In this document: one piece after another, positions 43,090-52,634 of the stretch
Position numbering within the stretch: position 1 is the first letter of the stretch
Layout: each line of letters opens with the position of its first letter
Assembly (NCBI GenBank): GCA_900073065.1
Contig: FJOG01000015.1
Location: 62,001-126,000, forward strand
Source: Phialocephala subalpina
Taxonomy: Eukaryota > Ascomycota > Leotiomycetes > Helotiales > Mollisiaceae
Direction of reading: 5' to 3'
Length of the DNA: 64,000 nucleotides
The notes under the pieces: model-generated
Told to the model about the DNA's origin: nothing
The model's input: only the letters and a program-made list of their open reading frames with translations
The model's database searches: none
Position numbers and translations under genes: made by a program

Positions 43090-44748
43090 CTATGCTCCAT
43101 CCACCTCCATCAAATGCCCTTGCAATCCCTTCTTCGAGACATTCATGGCTCGCTCTATCTCCATTTCCTCTTCTCGAAGCCTTCCTTTTCCAAACTCGAG
43201 ATTCCTTCTCTGCTGGCGCTTTTGCTCGGCAACGTGTTTTTCACGATCCTCGAGTGCCTTCTGCCGACGCTCTCGATCCTGTCGCTGCTTCATTTGCTCC
43301 TCTGTTTCCTCATCGTCATTAGATTCGGGTGGTGGTGGCAAGGTCGAGATATAATCTTCAACAAGATCGTCTCGTATTCCCAGTGGGAGAGAGATGAAGC
43401 GTATGTCTGCCAGAATCGCAGGAGGTAGATGGGACGGCAAAGTGTCCCTGTTGAGCTGGGACAATGGCTGTGATTTGAGTAGAGCCGAAAGATCCGTCTT
43501 GAGTGTCGACTGCGGGAGCTTCAACCGATTGATGTGGTCCCTATAAAACTTCTCTCGGTCCTTGTCGGCCATTGCAGTGTCTCGCATCTCCGGCTCCTTC
43601 TTGTACTTTCGCTTGAACTCAGGCCAGTATAACTTCGGTGTCGCATGCTTCTGGAGGAAAGCAAGGTATGGTATCCGTGGATCTTTCTTCTCTTCCTTTG
43701 CACGCAACTCTCTCAGCTCCTTGATCTTCTCTCTAGACCACTCCTCCCAGACTTCCTTCCTCGCTTTCATACTGGTCAATGCAGTATATCTCAAATCATC
43801 GACCAGCTTGCCTTCTTCGACAAGCTTCTCCCACGGACTGTACGGATTGATGCCGAAATCGTTGAGTAGGTCCTTGAATAGCGCGTTCGAATCTGCTTCA
43901 GTCATCTCCATACCCTCTTGACCGTCCTCCCAACCTTCCATAGTCTCATCGCCATATTCTCCGGGGTCTAGACCGTATTCCTGTCCCATTTGTGCCAGCT
44001 GGTATGCGATATCGTCCTCATTGAACTCGACTGGCTCATCTGGAGCATCCTCATCAGTCCTCTGTCGTTTCGGTGGGTTCTCCTCGTCCTCTCCCTCATC
44101 ATCTGTGACCTCTACTTCTTCGTACTCCGAACTCTCCTCTGCTCCTTCGGCGTTTGCTGGAGGGGCTTCTGCCGCCATAGTAGGGCGTTGTGCAGCACCC
44201 TGTGGAACATTTGCCGCCTCTTTTGGCGCCGCCAAAGCCTCTGCTTTCTCCTTGATCCTCTGCTGGTCTAGAGCCAGAATGCCATCCTTCAACTTATCAG
44301 GTATGCGCCAGTAACTTTGGTCTTTGGCCGAATTGTAGACAAACCTCCTCCCAAGCTTCGTATGCACCAAGAACCAATTCTCATTATCGGGAATAGCATG
44401 CCGTGATATTGGTTTGTCTGTCGGCTGCGGTCTCGAATCTCTCGATCGGTCATGACCTCCTCTTCCACCACGGAATCCACCTCGCCCGCCATGCTGTTGT
44501 CCACCAGGACCAAAGCTATTGAACGGCGCTCCAGCACTTGGTTGACCTTCAACAGCTTGATATTGCAAGAAACTCTGCGCCGGAGTCGCTGGTGGAGGTA
44601 CCGGGGCCACTGGCGCAGGAGCAGCTACAGGCCGAGTATATGTCGACTGCTTTGTCGCAGCATTGTAGTAATATGTATGTCCTGTGGGAGCTTTATGCTC
44701 TGTCCACCCTTCTGGCAGAGGAATCTTTTGGTGTGTCGACTTCAGCAT
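43090..44748 (-). CDS. WW and FF domain protein (Urn1/Dre4-like splicing factor)
   Basis: One exon of 552 aa. An N-terminal WW domain (LPEGWTEHKAPTGHTYYYN to YTRP) is followed by a glycine-rich linker and a second, diverged WW-like piece (ENWFLVHTKLGRRFVYN to YWRIP). An acidic region comes next, then FF domain material (ALFKDLLNDFGINPYSPWEK, and the KDPRIPYLAFLQKH block), with a charged coiled C-terminus. This order matches Urn1 of yeast and Dre4 of fission yeast, nuclear proteins associated with the spliceosome and related to TCERG1/CA150. It probably links pre-mRNA splicing factors. The gene is divergent from the proteasome gene. Confidence 0.85.
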   Translation of the reverse strand: MLKSTHQKIPLPEGWTEHKAPTGHTYYYNAATKQSTYTRPVAAPAPVAPVPPPATPAQSFLQYQAVEGQPSAGAPFNSFGPGGQQHGGRGGFRGGRGGHDRSRDSRPQPTDKPISRHAIPDNENWFLVHTKLGRRFVYNSAKDQSYWRIPDKLKDGILALDQQRIKEKAEALAAPKEAANVPQGAAQRPTMAAEAPPANAEGAEESSEYEEVEVTDDEGEDEENPPKRQRTDEDAPDEPVEFNEDDIAYQLAQMGQEYGLDPGEYGDETMEGWEDGQEGMEMTEADSNALFKDLLNDFGINPYSPWEKLVEEGKLVDDLRYTALTSMKARKEVWEEWSREKIKELRELRAKEEKKDPRIPYLAFLQKHATPKLYWPEFKRKYKKEPEMRDTAMADKDREKFYRDHINRLKLPQSTLKTDLSALLKSQPLSQLNRDTLPSHLPPAILADIRFISLPLGIRDDLVEDYISTLPPPPESNDDEETEEQMKQRQDRERRQKALEDREKHVAEQKRQQRRNLEFGKGRLREEEMEIERAMNVSKKGLQGHLMEVDGA

Positions 44749-45001
44749 CTTGCGTGCATTGTATTTCTTGAAGTTAGTGATCTCGAAAATAAATTTGGGA
44801 AGGTGAAAAGTTGGAGCCTCAAATCTGGGGTTTCGCGCTAAGACGCGTGCTCCTTCCGTGCCTGGAGCTTGAGCTCTAAAAGTACCACGAACAACAGGAC
44901 ATCGAATCTACAACCACATCCGCCGGTTGAGGACACATTCTCCTCAATTTTCCTTCTTTCTCCCGAACCCCTCCCATCAGCCTACTCTACCATTTGCAAC
45001 G
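44749..45001. promoter_or_regulatory. Divergent promoter, WW-FF / proteasome genes
   Basis: The 253-bp gap separates two head-to-head housekeeping genes and must hold both promoters. No TATA box or proteasome-type element was recognised by eye. Confidence 0.4.
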
Positions 45002-45928
45002 ATGTCGAGAAGATACGATTCCAGAGTGAGCTTAAACAAGCTCCAGCCTCCTTGACCAAACAAGCTGACAAGCTCCAGACTACCATCTTCTCTCCAGAAG
45101 GACGTCTCTACCAAGTCGAATATGCTCTTGAGGCTATCTCCCATGCAGGAACGGCATTAGGCATATTAGCGAAGGATGGCATTGTGTTGGCAGCAGAGAG
45201 AAAGGTTACGAGCAAGCTCCTCGAGCAGGATACCTCAGCAGAGAAGCTCTACATCTTGAACGAGTAGGACCACTCTTTCGAGTAAAGCAAAAACCCTGCT
45301 GACATAGGTTCAGCAACATGATCTGCGCCGTAGCAGGCATGACCGCCGACGCCAATATCCTCATCAACTACGCCCGCCAAGCCGCCCAACGCTACCTCCT
45401 CACCTACAACGAAGACATCCCCTGCGAGCAGCTCGTCCGCCGCCTATGCGATCTCAAGCAAGGCTACACTCAACACGGTGGTCTCCGTCCCTTCGGTGTC
45501 TCCTTCATCTACGCCGGCTACGATCCTCAGAGACAATTCCAGCTGTACCAAAGCAATCCTAGTGGTAACTATGGTGGATGGAAGGCTACGAGTGTGGGTG
45601 CCAATAATGCGTCTGCGCAGAGTCTGTTGAAGCAGGATTACAAGGAGGATTGTGATCTGAAGGAGGCTTGTGGGATGGCGGTCAAGGTGCTGAGCAAGAC
45701 TATGGATTCGACTAAATTGAGCAGTGAGAAGAGTATGTTGTCCTTTTCTTTTGGGGGAGAGAGATTTGCTAATGCTGGACAGTTGAGTTTGCTACGGTAG
45801 GAAAGACGAAGGATGGACGTATTTACCACCACCTTTGGGGTGCGGATGAGATCATGACTTTATTGAAGGAGCACGATTTGGCGAAGGATGAGAGTGGTGC
45901 AGATGGTGGGGATCGCATAATCAGCTAG
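45002..45928 (+). CDS. PRE9: 20S proteasome alpha subunit (PRE9/PSMA4 type)
   Basis: Four exons (45002-45025, 45079-45263, 45308-45732, 45783-45928) give about 259 aa. The first exon encodes just MSRRYDSR, completing the alpha-subunit N-terminal motif [25 protein letters not shown] split over intron 1. Later marks are [47 protein letters not shown] and [17 protein letters not shown]. Sequence and the STKLSSEK phrase match PSMA4 (alpha3, Pre9 in yeast), a structural gate subunit of the 20S core without catalytic activity. The C-terminus is short and acidic, ending GDRIIS. No defect. Confidence 0.96.
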
Positions 45929-46525
45929 ATTTCATGACTCCAGTCCGTTGAGGCTATGTACCAATAAAGGCAGCATTCAGAGCGTTTGCTAGAGACCTTG
46001 GGTTATGATGGCCCGTTGTCCTTTCATGGCTGGGAGAGTGATCCCTGCATGATGTTTCTGTACATCCATTTGTCCTTTCGTGACTTCTGTGGTTTCCTCC
46101 CATCTACTCGAAGTCGAGTTTATTTACAACCGCGTTCTAATCTCATGACTAACTACGTCTCTCTGGCCCAGAAAAAATAAATCGAATTCATTCTGTACGC
46201 CGTATTTGACTAAACATTTATTCTGGAATGGATATTGAACAGTATTTCTGTGACAGAAGGATCAACGGCTTGTGAAGTTCATTTCTCTAGGAAGCCTCAC
46301 CCAAATACCAACATTGTCAAGAAGAACGAGAAGGCTGAATCAATGGATCAAGCAAAGTGTGGACAATGCCTTGTCCCAATGTCCTCTTTTCCTCACGACT
46401 CGGCGTCAATGAAAAAAAGTCACTGCCATTGATTAGGATTCCATTTAGACGCTGCCTTCGTAGTACAAGTGCCATAGAGATCCACCAAACGCCTCCCAGA
46501 TTCCGAGAACGCCAGTAATGGACCA
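45929..46525. other. Convergent 3' flank, no gene seen
   Basis: About 600 bp between the stops of the proteasome and LUC7 genes, which point at each other. Frames here have no family features. Confidence 0.5.
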
Positions 46526-47466
46526 CTACCAATTGCCTCTGAATCCACCTCTCCCTCTTCCCCTAAAGCCACCTCCACGTCCACCACCTCTACCACCAAA
46601 TCCTCCTCTGGCATAACCACCATCTCCATATCCACCATCAAAGCCTCTTCCACCAGCCGGACTATGATCACCCTCATCCTGCATAGGCGCTCTCCTTCCT
46701 CTCAACTCCTTCGGGAAGGCCTCATACGTCTTCCTCATCTGTGCATACCCCAAATGCATCTTCCCATAAAAGTGATCCGCCAGCCGTCTGTCGTTGTCGA
46801 GCCTGCTGAGATATGCCCCACAAACATCACAAACCTGCAACTTCTGATGTCCACTCGGCCCACTCGTATCACTCAACGCCTTGAGTTCCCTCTCCTTATC
46901 AGCCTTCGTAGCCATAGCCTGTCGTATCCGAAAGAACTCTTCATATGCTCTAGATACTTCTGCTTGTTCCCCAAGTACTTGAATTTCCATCAATCCCGTC
47001 TCAACACTCTTATTCAAATCACTAATTTGCTTCAACAACGCATTCGTCTGCCGAATCTCATCAGGTGTCTTCTCTAATCTTCTCTGTGCAACATCGATTC
47101 GGCGGTTACACTCGTCGATGTATTTTTGGAGGTCGCGCATGTAGTCGTATTCGAAACCCCATTTCTGCTTTTGGCTTTCTGGGGCGGCTTCGTACTCTGT
47201 TTTGAGGGGTTCGCTGTGGACTTTGGGACAGGGACCGAGGTCTTGCTTGGTGTTTGTGAAGAGGTCGTGGGGGCAGGTGCCGGCGAGGTAGGAGCGGCAG
47301 ACTTTGGGGTCGGTGATGGAGAGTTGAGCTGCTCGGGAGGAGGCACCGGCGCCCATGAGTTGTTCTGTTGGAGGTATTAGCTGTGTTGTATAGGAAGATA
47401 AAGAGTCGCTAGGTGTTCGCGACTCCAAGTACTCATACCTAATAGCTTCCTCTGTTCCGCCGCCAT
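46526..47466 (-). CDS. LUC7: U1 snRNP-associated LUC7-like protein
   Basis: Two exons (47466-47439, 47364-46526) give about 288 aa; the 28-nt first exon encodes MAAEQRKLL. LUC7 belongs to U1 snRNP and helps select 5' splice sites. It shows the N-terminal EQLMGAGASSRAAQL box, the CCCH zinc finger (C-RSYLAGTCPHDLF to CPKVH) and the second C2H2-type finger (CDVCGAYLSRLDNDRRLADH to KMHLGY), joined by a helical region. The C-terminus is an RGG/GGY-rich tail (GGRGGGRGGGFRGRGRGG) in place of the RS tail of animal homologues. Intron 74 bp, the longest coding intron in this block. Confidence 0.95.
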
Positions 47467-47661
47467 GGTTGGGATCAATTGCGACTTGACGTCGTTGCTG
47501 TGTGGAAGTTTAAGAGACACGGCTGAGAAAAATGACAAAATCATCGCAAGCCTCGCGCTAAAAAGATACGAGGCGCGACTGAACAACATCAACCATCACT
47601 CACTCTACAACACAACAATCACTTCATGATTCCTTCATAGCGAAATCCGGCGCTGGAAGCC
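47467..47661. promoter_or_regulatory. Divergent promoter, LUC7 / GPI16
   Basis: Only 195 bp separate the two start codons, so one short region serves both genes. No TATA box is evident. Confidence 0.45.
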
Positions 47662-49513
47662 ATGCGTCAACTACAGTCCCTACTGTTCATTCTCGGCTTC
47701 TTCTTCTCCGGACAGACCACAGCATCCGACTACCACGAACAACTTCTCCTTCGACCTCTACATCCTAGCTTACTGCTTGCTTCGTTCAACTTCCAGAGTA
47801 ATACCACGTGGGCTTCGTTTGAACAGCAGAATTTTAGATATTTTCCAAGATCATTGGGACAGATTTTACAGCATGCGAATACGAGAGAGTTACATTTGAG
47901 GTTCAGCCTTGGGAGATGGGATGCTGAGAGTTGGGGCGCGAGACCATGGGGAGGAGCTCGAGAGGGAGGAACGGGAGTTGAATTATGGGCTTGGGTTGAA
48001 GCTGAGACTGACGAGGAGTACGCATGTCCCACATGTTAGGAGACAATTGCTAATAATTACAGGGCTGATGGACGATGGTTGACGTTGACGAATGCACTGT
48101 CTGGCCTCTTTTGCGCCTCGCTGAATTTCATCGACTCAACACGGACGACGAGACCCGTGATGTCTTTCCAGCCTTCGGGAGGACATAATGATTCCACATT
48201 GGAGAATCTCCATCTTTTGCATGGGACTTTACCGAGGGAGGTTGTCTGTACGGAGAATTTGACCCCTTTTCTGAAGCTATTGCCTTGTAAGGGAAAGGCG
48301 GGCATCTCGAGCTTGTTAGACGGACATAAACTTTTCGATGCGAGTTGGCAGAGTATGTCGATTGATGTGCGGCCTATATGTGCGGAAGGGGAGACGGAAT
48401 GCCAGCTTCAGATTACGCAGACGATTGATATGGTCTTGGATCTTCAAAGGTCAAAACGTCCTAGAGGTACGTTCAATTGCTTGAGCTACGAACTATCACT
48501 AATCAACGACAGACAATCCTATTCCCAGACCGGTTGCAAATGAGGAGTTAAAGTGTGACACATCGAAGCCATACAACTCTCATGATACGTGCTTCCCGTT
48601 AGATACAGCGGCTCAAGAAGAAGGATGGAGTCTATCCCAGATATTTGGACATTCTCTCAAAGGATCGTGTCCCCTAGCAACCGATGGAGCAGACCCAGTA
48701 TGCATCAACGTCCCTCACGCCCGCCACGTCTTTACCTCAGCAGGAGCCCACGAGCACAAAGACCCCAACGGCTACCTCCGCTGCTTCGAACTCTCCCCAG
48801 ACGGCGAATTCGACCTGACCCTTCCCGATCAAGACATCACCGAAAAGGCACCCCTCGAGCAACCCCTTCTCTACGCAGAACGTTCATTCATCGGCTATGG
48901 CCAAGAAAGCGGCGGCGTCCAAGCAATCCTCACGAATCCATCACCTACTGAATCAGTAGATTTCGTTTACATGGAGTCCCTCCCTTGGTTCATGAAACTC
49001 TATCTGCATACCCTGAAAGCTAAGATCAACGGCAAGGATAAACCAGTCATTCAAGAAATGTATTACCGTCCCGCCCTAGACCGAAAACGAGGCACCCAGC
49101 TCGAAGTTCGGATCTTGATACCGGCGAACTCAACCGTCGTCCTAACCTACGATTTCGAGAAAGCAATCCTTCGTTATACAGAATATCCCCCCGACGCAAA
49201 CCGCGGTTTCGATATTGCTCCAGCAGTGATCACGATTGGGAACGTGAGTATCAGAACTACGAGTCTGTTACTGCCGTTGCCGACGCCGGATTTTTCGATG
49301 CCGTACAATGTTATTATTTTGACGAGTACGGTGATGGCGTTGAGCTTTGGGTTTGTGTTCAATTTGCTGGTGAGGAGGTTTGTTGCTGTCGATGAGGCGG
49401 ATCAGTGGGACTTGAGGGCGGTTAGACTCAAGATTGCGGCCGCGGGGAAGAGGATATTAGGACGGTTTGGGAGTGGAAAAGGGAAAGTGGAGAATATCAA
49501 AAAGGTCCAGTAA
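47662..49513 (+). CDS. GPI16: GPI transamidase subunit GPI16/PIG-T
   Basis: Three exons (47662-48017, 48063-48466, 48513-49513) give about 586 aa. GPI16 is an ER-membrane subunit of the GPI transamidase that attaches GPI anchors to proteins such as wall mannoproteins. A signal peptide (LLFILGFFFSGQTTA) precedes the lumenal domain: YHEQLLLRPLHPSLLLASF, FPRSLGQIL, the ELHLRFSLGRWD box, then later PWFMKLYLHTL and YDFEKAILRYTEYPPDANRG. One C-terminal membrane helix (IILTSTVMALSFGFVFNLLV) is followed by a short basic tail. Phases of all joins agree. No lesion seen. Confidence 0.95.
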
Positions 49514-49957
49514 TGATTATATATCAATAAATAGATCTTTGCACATTTACTTAAGTGGTCCTCTTCTGGAGTTGATTCTCGACCCGCCCTTCATTCTCAA
49601 TTCTCAGTGCCCCTCGTTGGGCAAACCAGGTTCACATGTTCTACTAACCTTACGTCAGACATCAGCCCGCTTCATCCGATAGTCGAATGATCTTAAGGGG
49701 GTGGAAACATTCGGCACTGTGGAAGCCCTGGCACTGGACACCGGTACTTCAAAGTCGGATTGCGGGAATCTCGGGTCAGATATCACAAGATAGGCAATGA
49801 CAAGCACAGATCATAGTTAAGACGGCAAGACAATATCAGAATTCAAAGGTATAATACGCTCCGCTCAAGTCCGTAGACGAGTCCTAGTCTAACGCCAATG
49901 CCATTTTTTCCAATCAACCCAATGCATCATCAATCTTGAAATCCCAATGCTTCAATC
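49514..49957. other. Convergent 3' flank, no gene seen
   Basis: About 440 bp between the stops of GPI16 and the RGG protein gene. Short frames only. Confidence 0.5.
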
Positions 49958-51097
49958 TTAGTCCCAATTTCCATTTCCGGGATCTTTCTTCTCCTCGACC
50001 GGCGTAGCCATCTCCTCCGCCCAATCGTGCGCCTGTCCTATTGGTGACTTTACAGCCTCTGTACCTGCCTTCACCTGATCTCCAGAAGCTATCTTAGGAG
50101 CCGTAGGCAATGATGGGAAATCCTCGAATCCATGGCCAGGAGGCACAGTGTCAGAAGTCTTCCCACCACGACCACCTCTACCACCTCTTCCGCCTCGTCC
50201 TCTACCTCGTCCTCTGGTTGACTCAAAGTCCTCGACCGGTACCTCATCCCCAGCAGCACTCCACCTACTATCACCCAACCCGCCTCCAGCTCCCCGCCCT
50301 CTAATTACCCCACCATGCCCACCTCGCACGTATTCCGAGCTCCTCCCTCGTCCGCGGCCATCAACGATATCGCTCTCGAGCTTTTCGCTGTCCCATTCAC
50401 GTCCTCCTTGGGCCTTCATCTTCCTCTCCCTATTCTTCGCGCGCTCCATCTCCATCAGTCGCTCGTTCTTCCTCTCAGCTACAGCTTTCTCCTTCCTCTC
50501 CTTGGCGAGCTCTTTCTCGCGATGCTGGAAAGCAGCTTGGTCGGCTTCAGAGAGGCGGTGTCGCTCGGCTTTCTTTTCGTTTAGGATGGCCATCTGGGCC
50601 ATCTTCGCGGTAAGCTCCTCTTCTGTCAATTTTTTGTGCGCTGGTCCTCCTGTTGCGGATCGGTCGCCGCGCACTGCCGGCGTACGTGTAGAGATAATGT
50701 GGGCTGGCTCGGTGGGAGCAGTTGGAGGAGGCGCATGTTCGGGTTGGGTGGTTGTTTGGGAGGGAGGAGTGTCTGCTGTGGGTGTAGGGTTCGAGATGGG
50801 AGCTGATGGGGGTGGTGGATCTGCGTATCGAGATGCACCTAGTCCATTTTGCTGGTTAAGTCCCCGATCTTGCCCTCGACCTCGACCTCCTCTTCCTCGT
50901 CGCTCTTGTCCTGGGTGTCGCGGAGGATAGTTATTCTGTTGATTTGGCGCGGATTGTATGGCAGCTGCTGGTTCTTCGTACTGGGGAGTCGTAAAGGTGG
51001 GTTTGGGCTCCTCGATAATGGAGGTAGGCTCTGCGACTGGCTCGAACTCATCTGCGAACAGATCATCGTCCTCTCTGCTTTGCGCAAACTCGTCCAT
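49958..51097 (-). CDS. RGG-rich putative RNA-binding protein
   Basis: A single exon of 379 aa, mostly disordered. Order: acidic N-terminus (DEFAQSREDDDLFADEFEP), RG-rich patch (RRGRGGRGRGQDRG), proline/threonine linker, a charged helix (EELTAKMAQMAILNEKKAER and later KELAKERKEKAVAERK), an RG-rich patch, then a long RGRGRGGRGGRGGRGG run and a tail ending GNGNWD. No folded domain is recognised. RGG boxes with a charged helix occur in ribosome- or mRNA-associated factors, so an RNA-binding role is likely but inferred. Low-complexity sequence explains open frames on the other strand. Confidence 0.8.
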   Translation of the reverse strand: MDEFAQSREDDDLFADEFEPVAEPTSIIEEPKPTFTTPQYEEPAAAIQSAPNQQNNYPPRHPGQERRGRGGRGRGQDRGLNQQNGLGASRYADPPPPSAPISNPTPTADTPPSQTTTQPEHAPPPTAPTEPAHIISTRTPAVRGDRSATGGPAHKKLTEEELTAKMAQMAILNEKKAERHRLSEADQAAFQHREKELAKERKEKAVAERKNERLMEMERAKNRERKMKAQGGREWDSEKLESDIVDGRGRGRSSEYVRGGHGGVIRGRGAGGGLGDSRWSAAGDEVPVEDFESTRGRGRGRGGRGGRGGRGGKTSDTVPPGHGFEDFPSLPTAPKIASGDQVKAGTEAVKSPIGQAHDWAEEMATPVEEKKDPGNGNWD

Positions 51098-52634
51098 TTG
51101 TCGGTGGCTGCGCTGTATGTTGAAAAAGCGGAAGAATGCCGAGGCTGCTTGGAATATTGGGAGATGGAAGGACTGGTCGAAGGACGTTGCGTCGAAGACT
51201 CGGTGTGATGTTATGAATGGTGTATGAAATGAATGGCGTATGAAGTTACGAGCAGTTGATAGTTCGAGATTTTGGTAGTTGTGGGGGGCGGTGTGGGAAG
51301 GCAGAATGCTAGGCTGGGCCGAGGAGGGGTTGAAGTTCCTTCTTTATCGGGACATCGACTACCGCTTCACTCTCCCGACTTTGCAAGAACATTATCCGGA
51401 ATAGCCCGATGTCATGCTCAATGCCATTCTGTCCACAAGAAAGCCTGATATCTCGACTGCTTCACCCTACACACGACCATTGTATGTTCAATTTTCTATC
51501 TTTGGAATGATCACCTTCTACTTCATATTTGCTTTCCTGACCTAGGACATTGAAGAGTATTGATAGATGATCTATATTTTTGAGCTGCTTTACTATCCCT
51601 ACTTCCTAAGCATCTCTATATTGTGGCAAATGCCTATCACGAAAGTCGAGATTTCTTCCGCAAGGCTTCACCATATGTTTCCTATCTTGGTCTTAGTCCC
51701 GGGTTTGGAAGGTGTAGTAACTCAGCTCCTATCAGGATAATTCTACCTAATCACGTAGGCTTCCTCTTTGGACTTAGCTCCTCGCTTAAGGAGTATATCC
51801 TCAAGCCCTAGCCTAGGACCTCTTCTCTCCTTGCTTAGTATTCTAGTCTATGTACTGTAGTACTTTACCTATGCCCTGGTCTTTACTCGTGACAGCTCCT
51901 GCCTCACTACCGTAGGAAAACTGCTCGAGAAGAAACACAGTATTTCGTCAGCCCGAGGCTCTACTGACGGACCCGCGCCTACACGGAACATACTCCATGG
52001 TGCGTAGTGCACATTTGACATAGCCAAACTTTAATCCTACACTCAGCCAGGTGACCCCTCTTGCAATTCAACAATGTCAATGAAAAGCAACGAAGAAGTC
52101 ATTCTGATCATCGCATGCCCCGCTCCATCCATTGGAATCAATTGATCATGACTGGAGTGGCTGAAGTTGCCAATGGTATGTTATTGGAGGGAAACCCCTC
52201 GTTGACCATCAGGGGCATGAGAGACTGCAAAAGCGATCATTTCAGCTCGCATGGGAGTGGAGGGTCCAAAACTCCCTCTTGGACTCTGAACCAGTCAATT
52301 CTCGAGGCTGAGCAAGCGGGCGGTTCCTAATTTGGGTCGGGGCATATGCATGGCGCGTGGCAAGCAAAGACGCATTTTATTGCTTTTTGGGAGCCGGAAG
52401 TGAGGCTGAAATGTCACGTCGAACCTCTAGCTTTCCTGCCACCATATTCTTGTGTCTAGTTTTCCGTTCATACCTGCGTGAGCGCTTTTTGCTGACGAAG
52501 GTCGAGTCTGTCGCACAATTAGCAAGTGATGAGAGGTGCTGATCGTTGTGTTAAACTGCGCGTTGTGCGGCATCAAGGTGTGCTCCAAACCTGGTGTTGA
52601 TTGATTTTCTTTGGAACTGACTGATGGATTGTAG
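51098..52634. other. Long intergenic region, no gene supported
   Basis: About 1.5 kb between divergent genes. Frames are short and featureless, and composition from about 51500 to 51900 is rich in CTA/TAG steps. It includes the promoters of the RGG gene (left) and of the NACHT gene (right). No RNA gene recognised. Confidence 0.5.

Noticed and set aside
44021..44314. Plus-strand serine-rich frames opposite the WW-FF gene
   Set aside because: Shadow of the acidic region of the true minus-strand gene.
50148..50930. 260-codon plus-strand frame opposite the RGG gene
   Set aside because: It is the antisense shadow of RGG/charged repeats (Pro/Ser-rich), not an independent protein.
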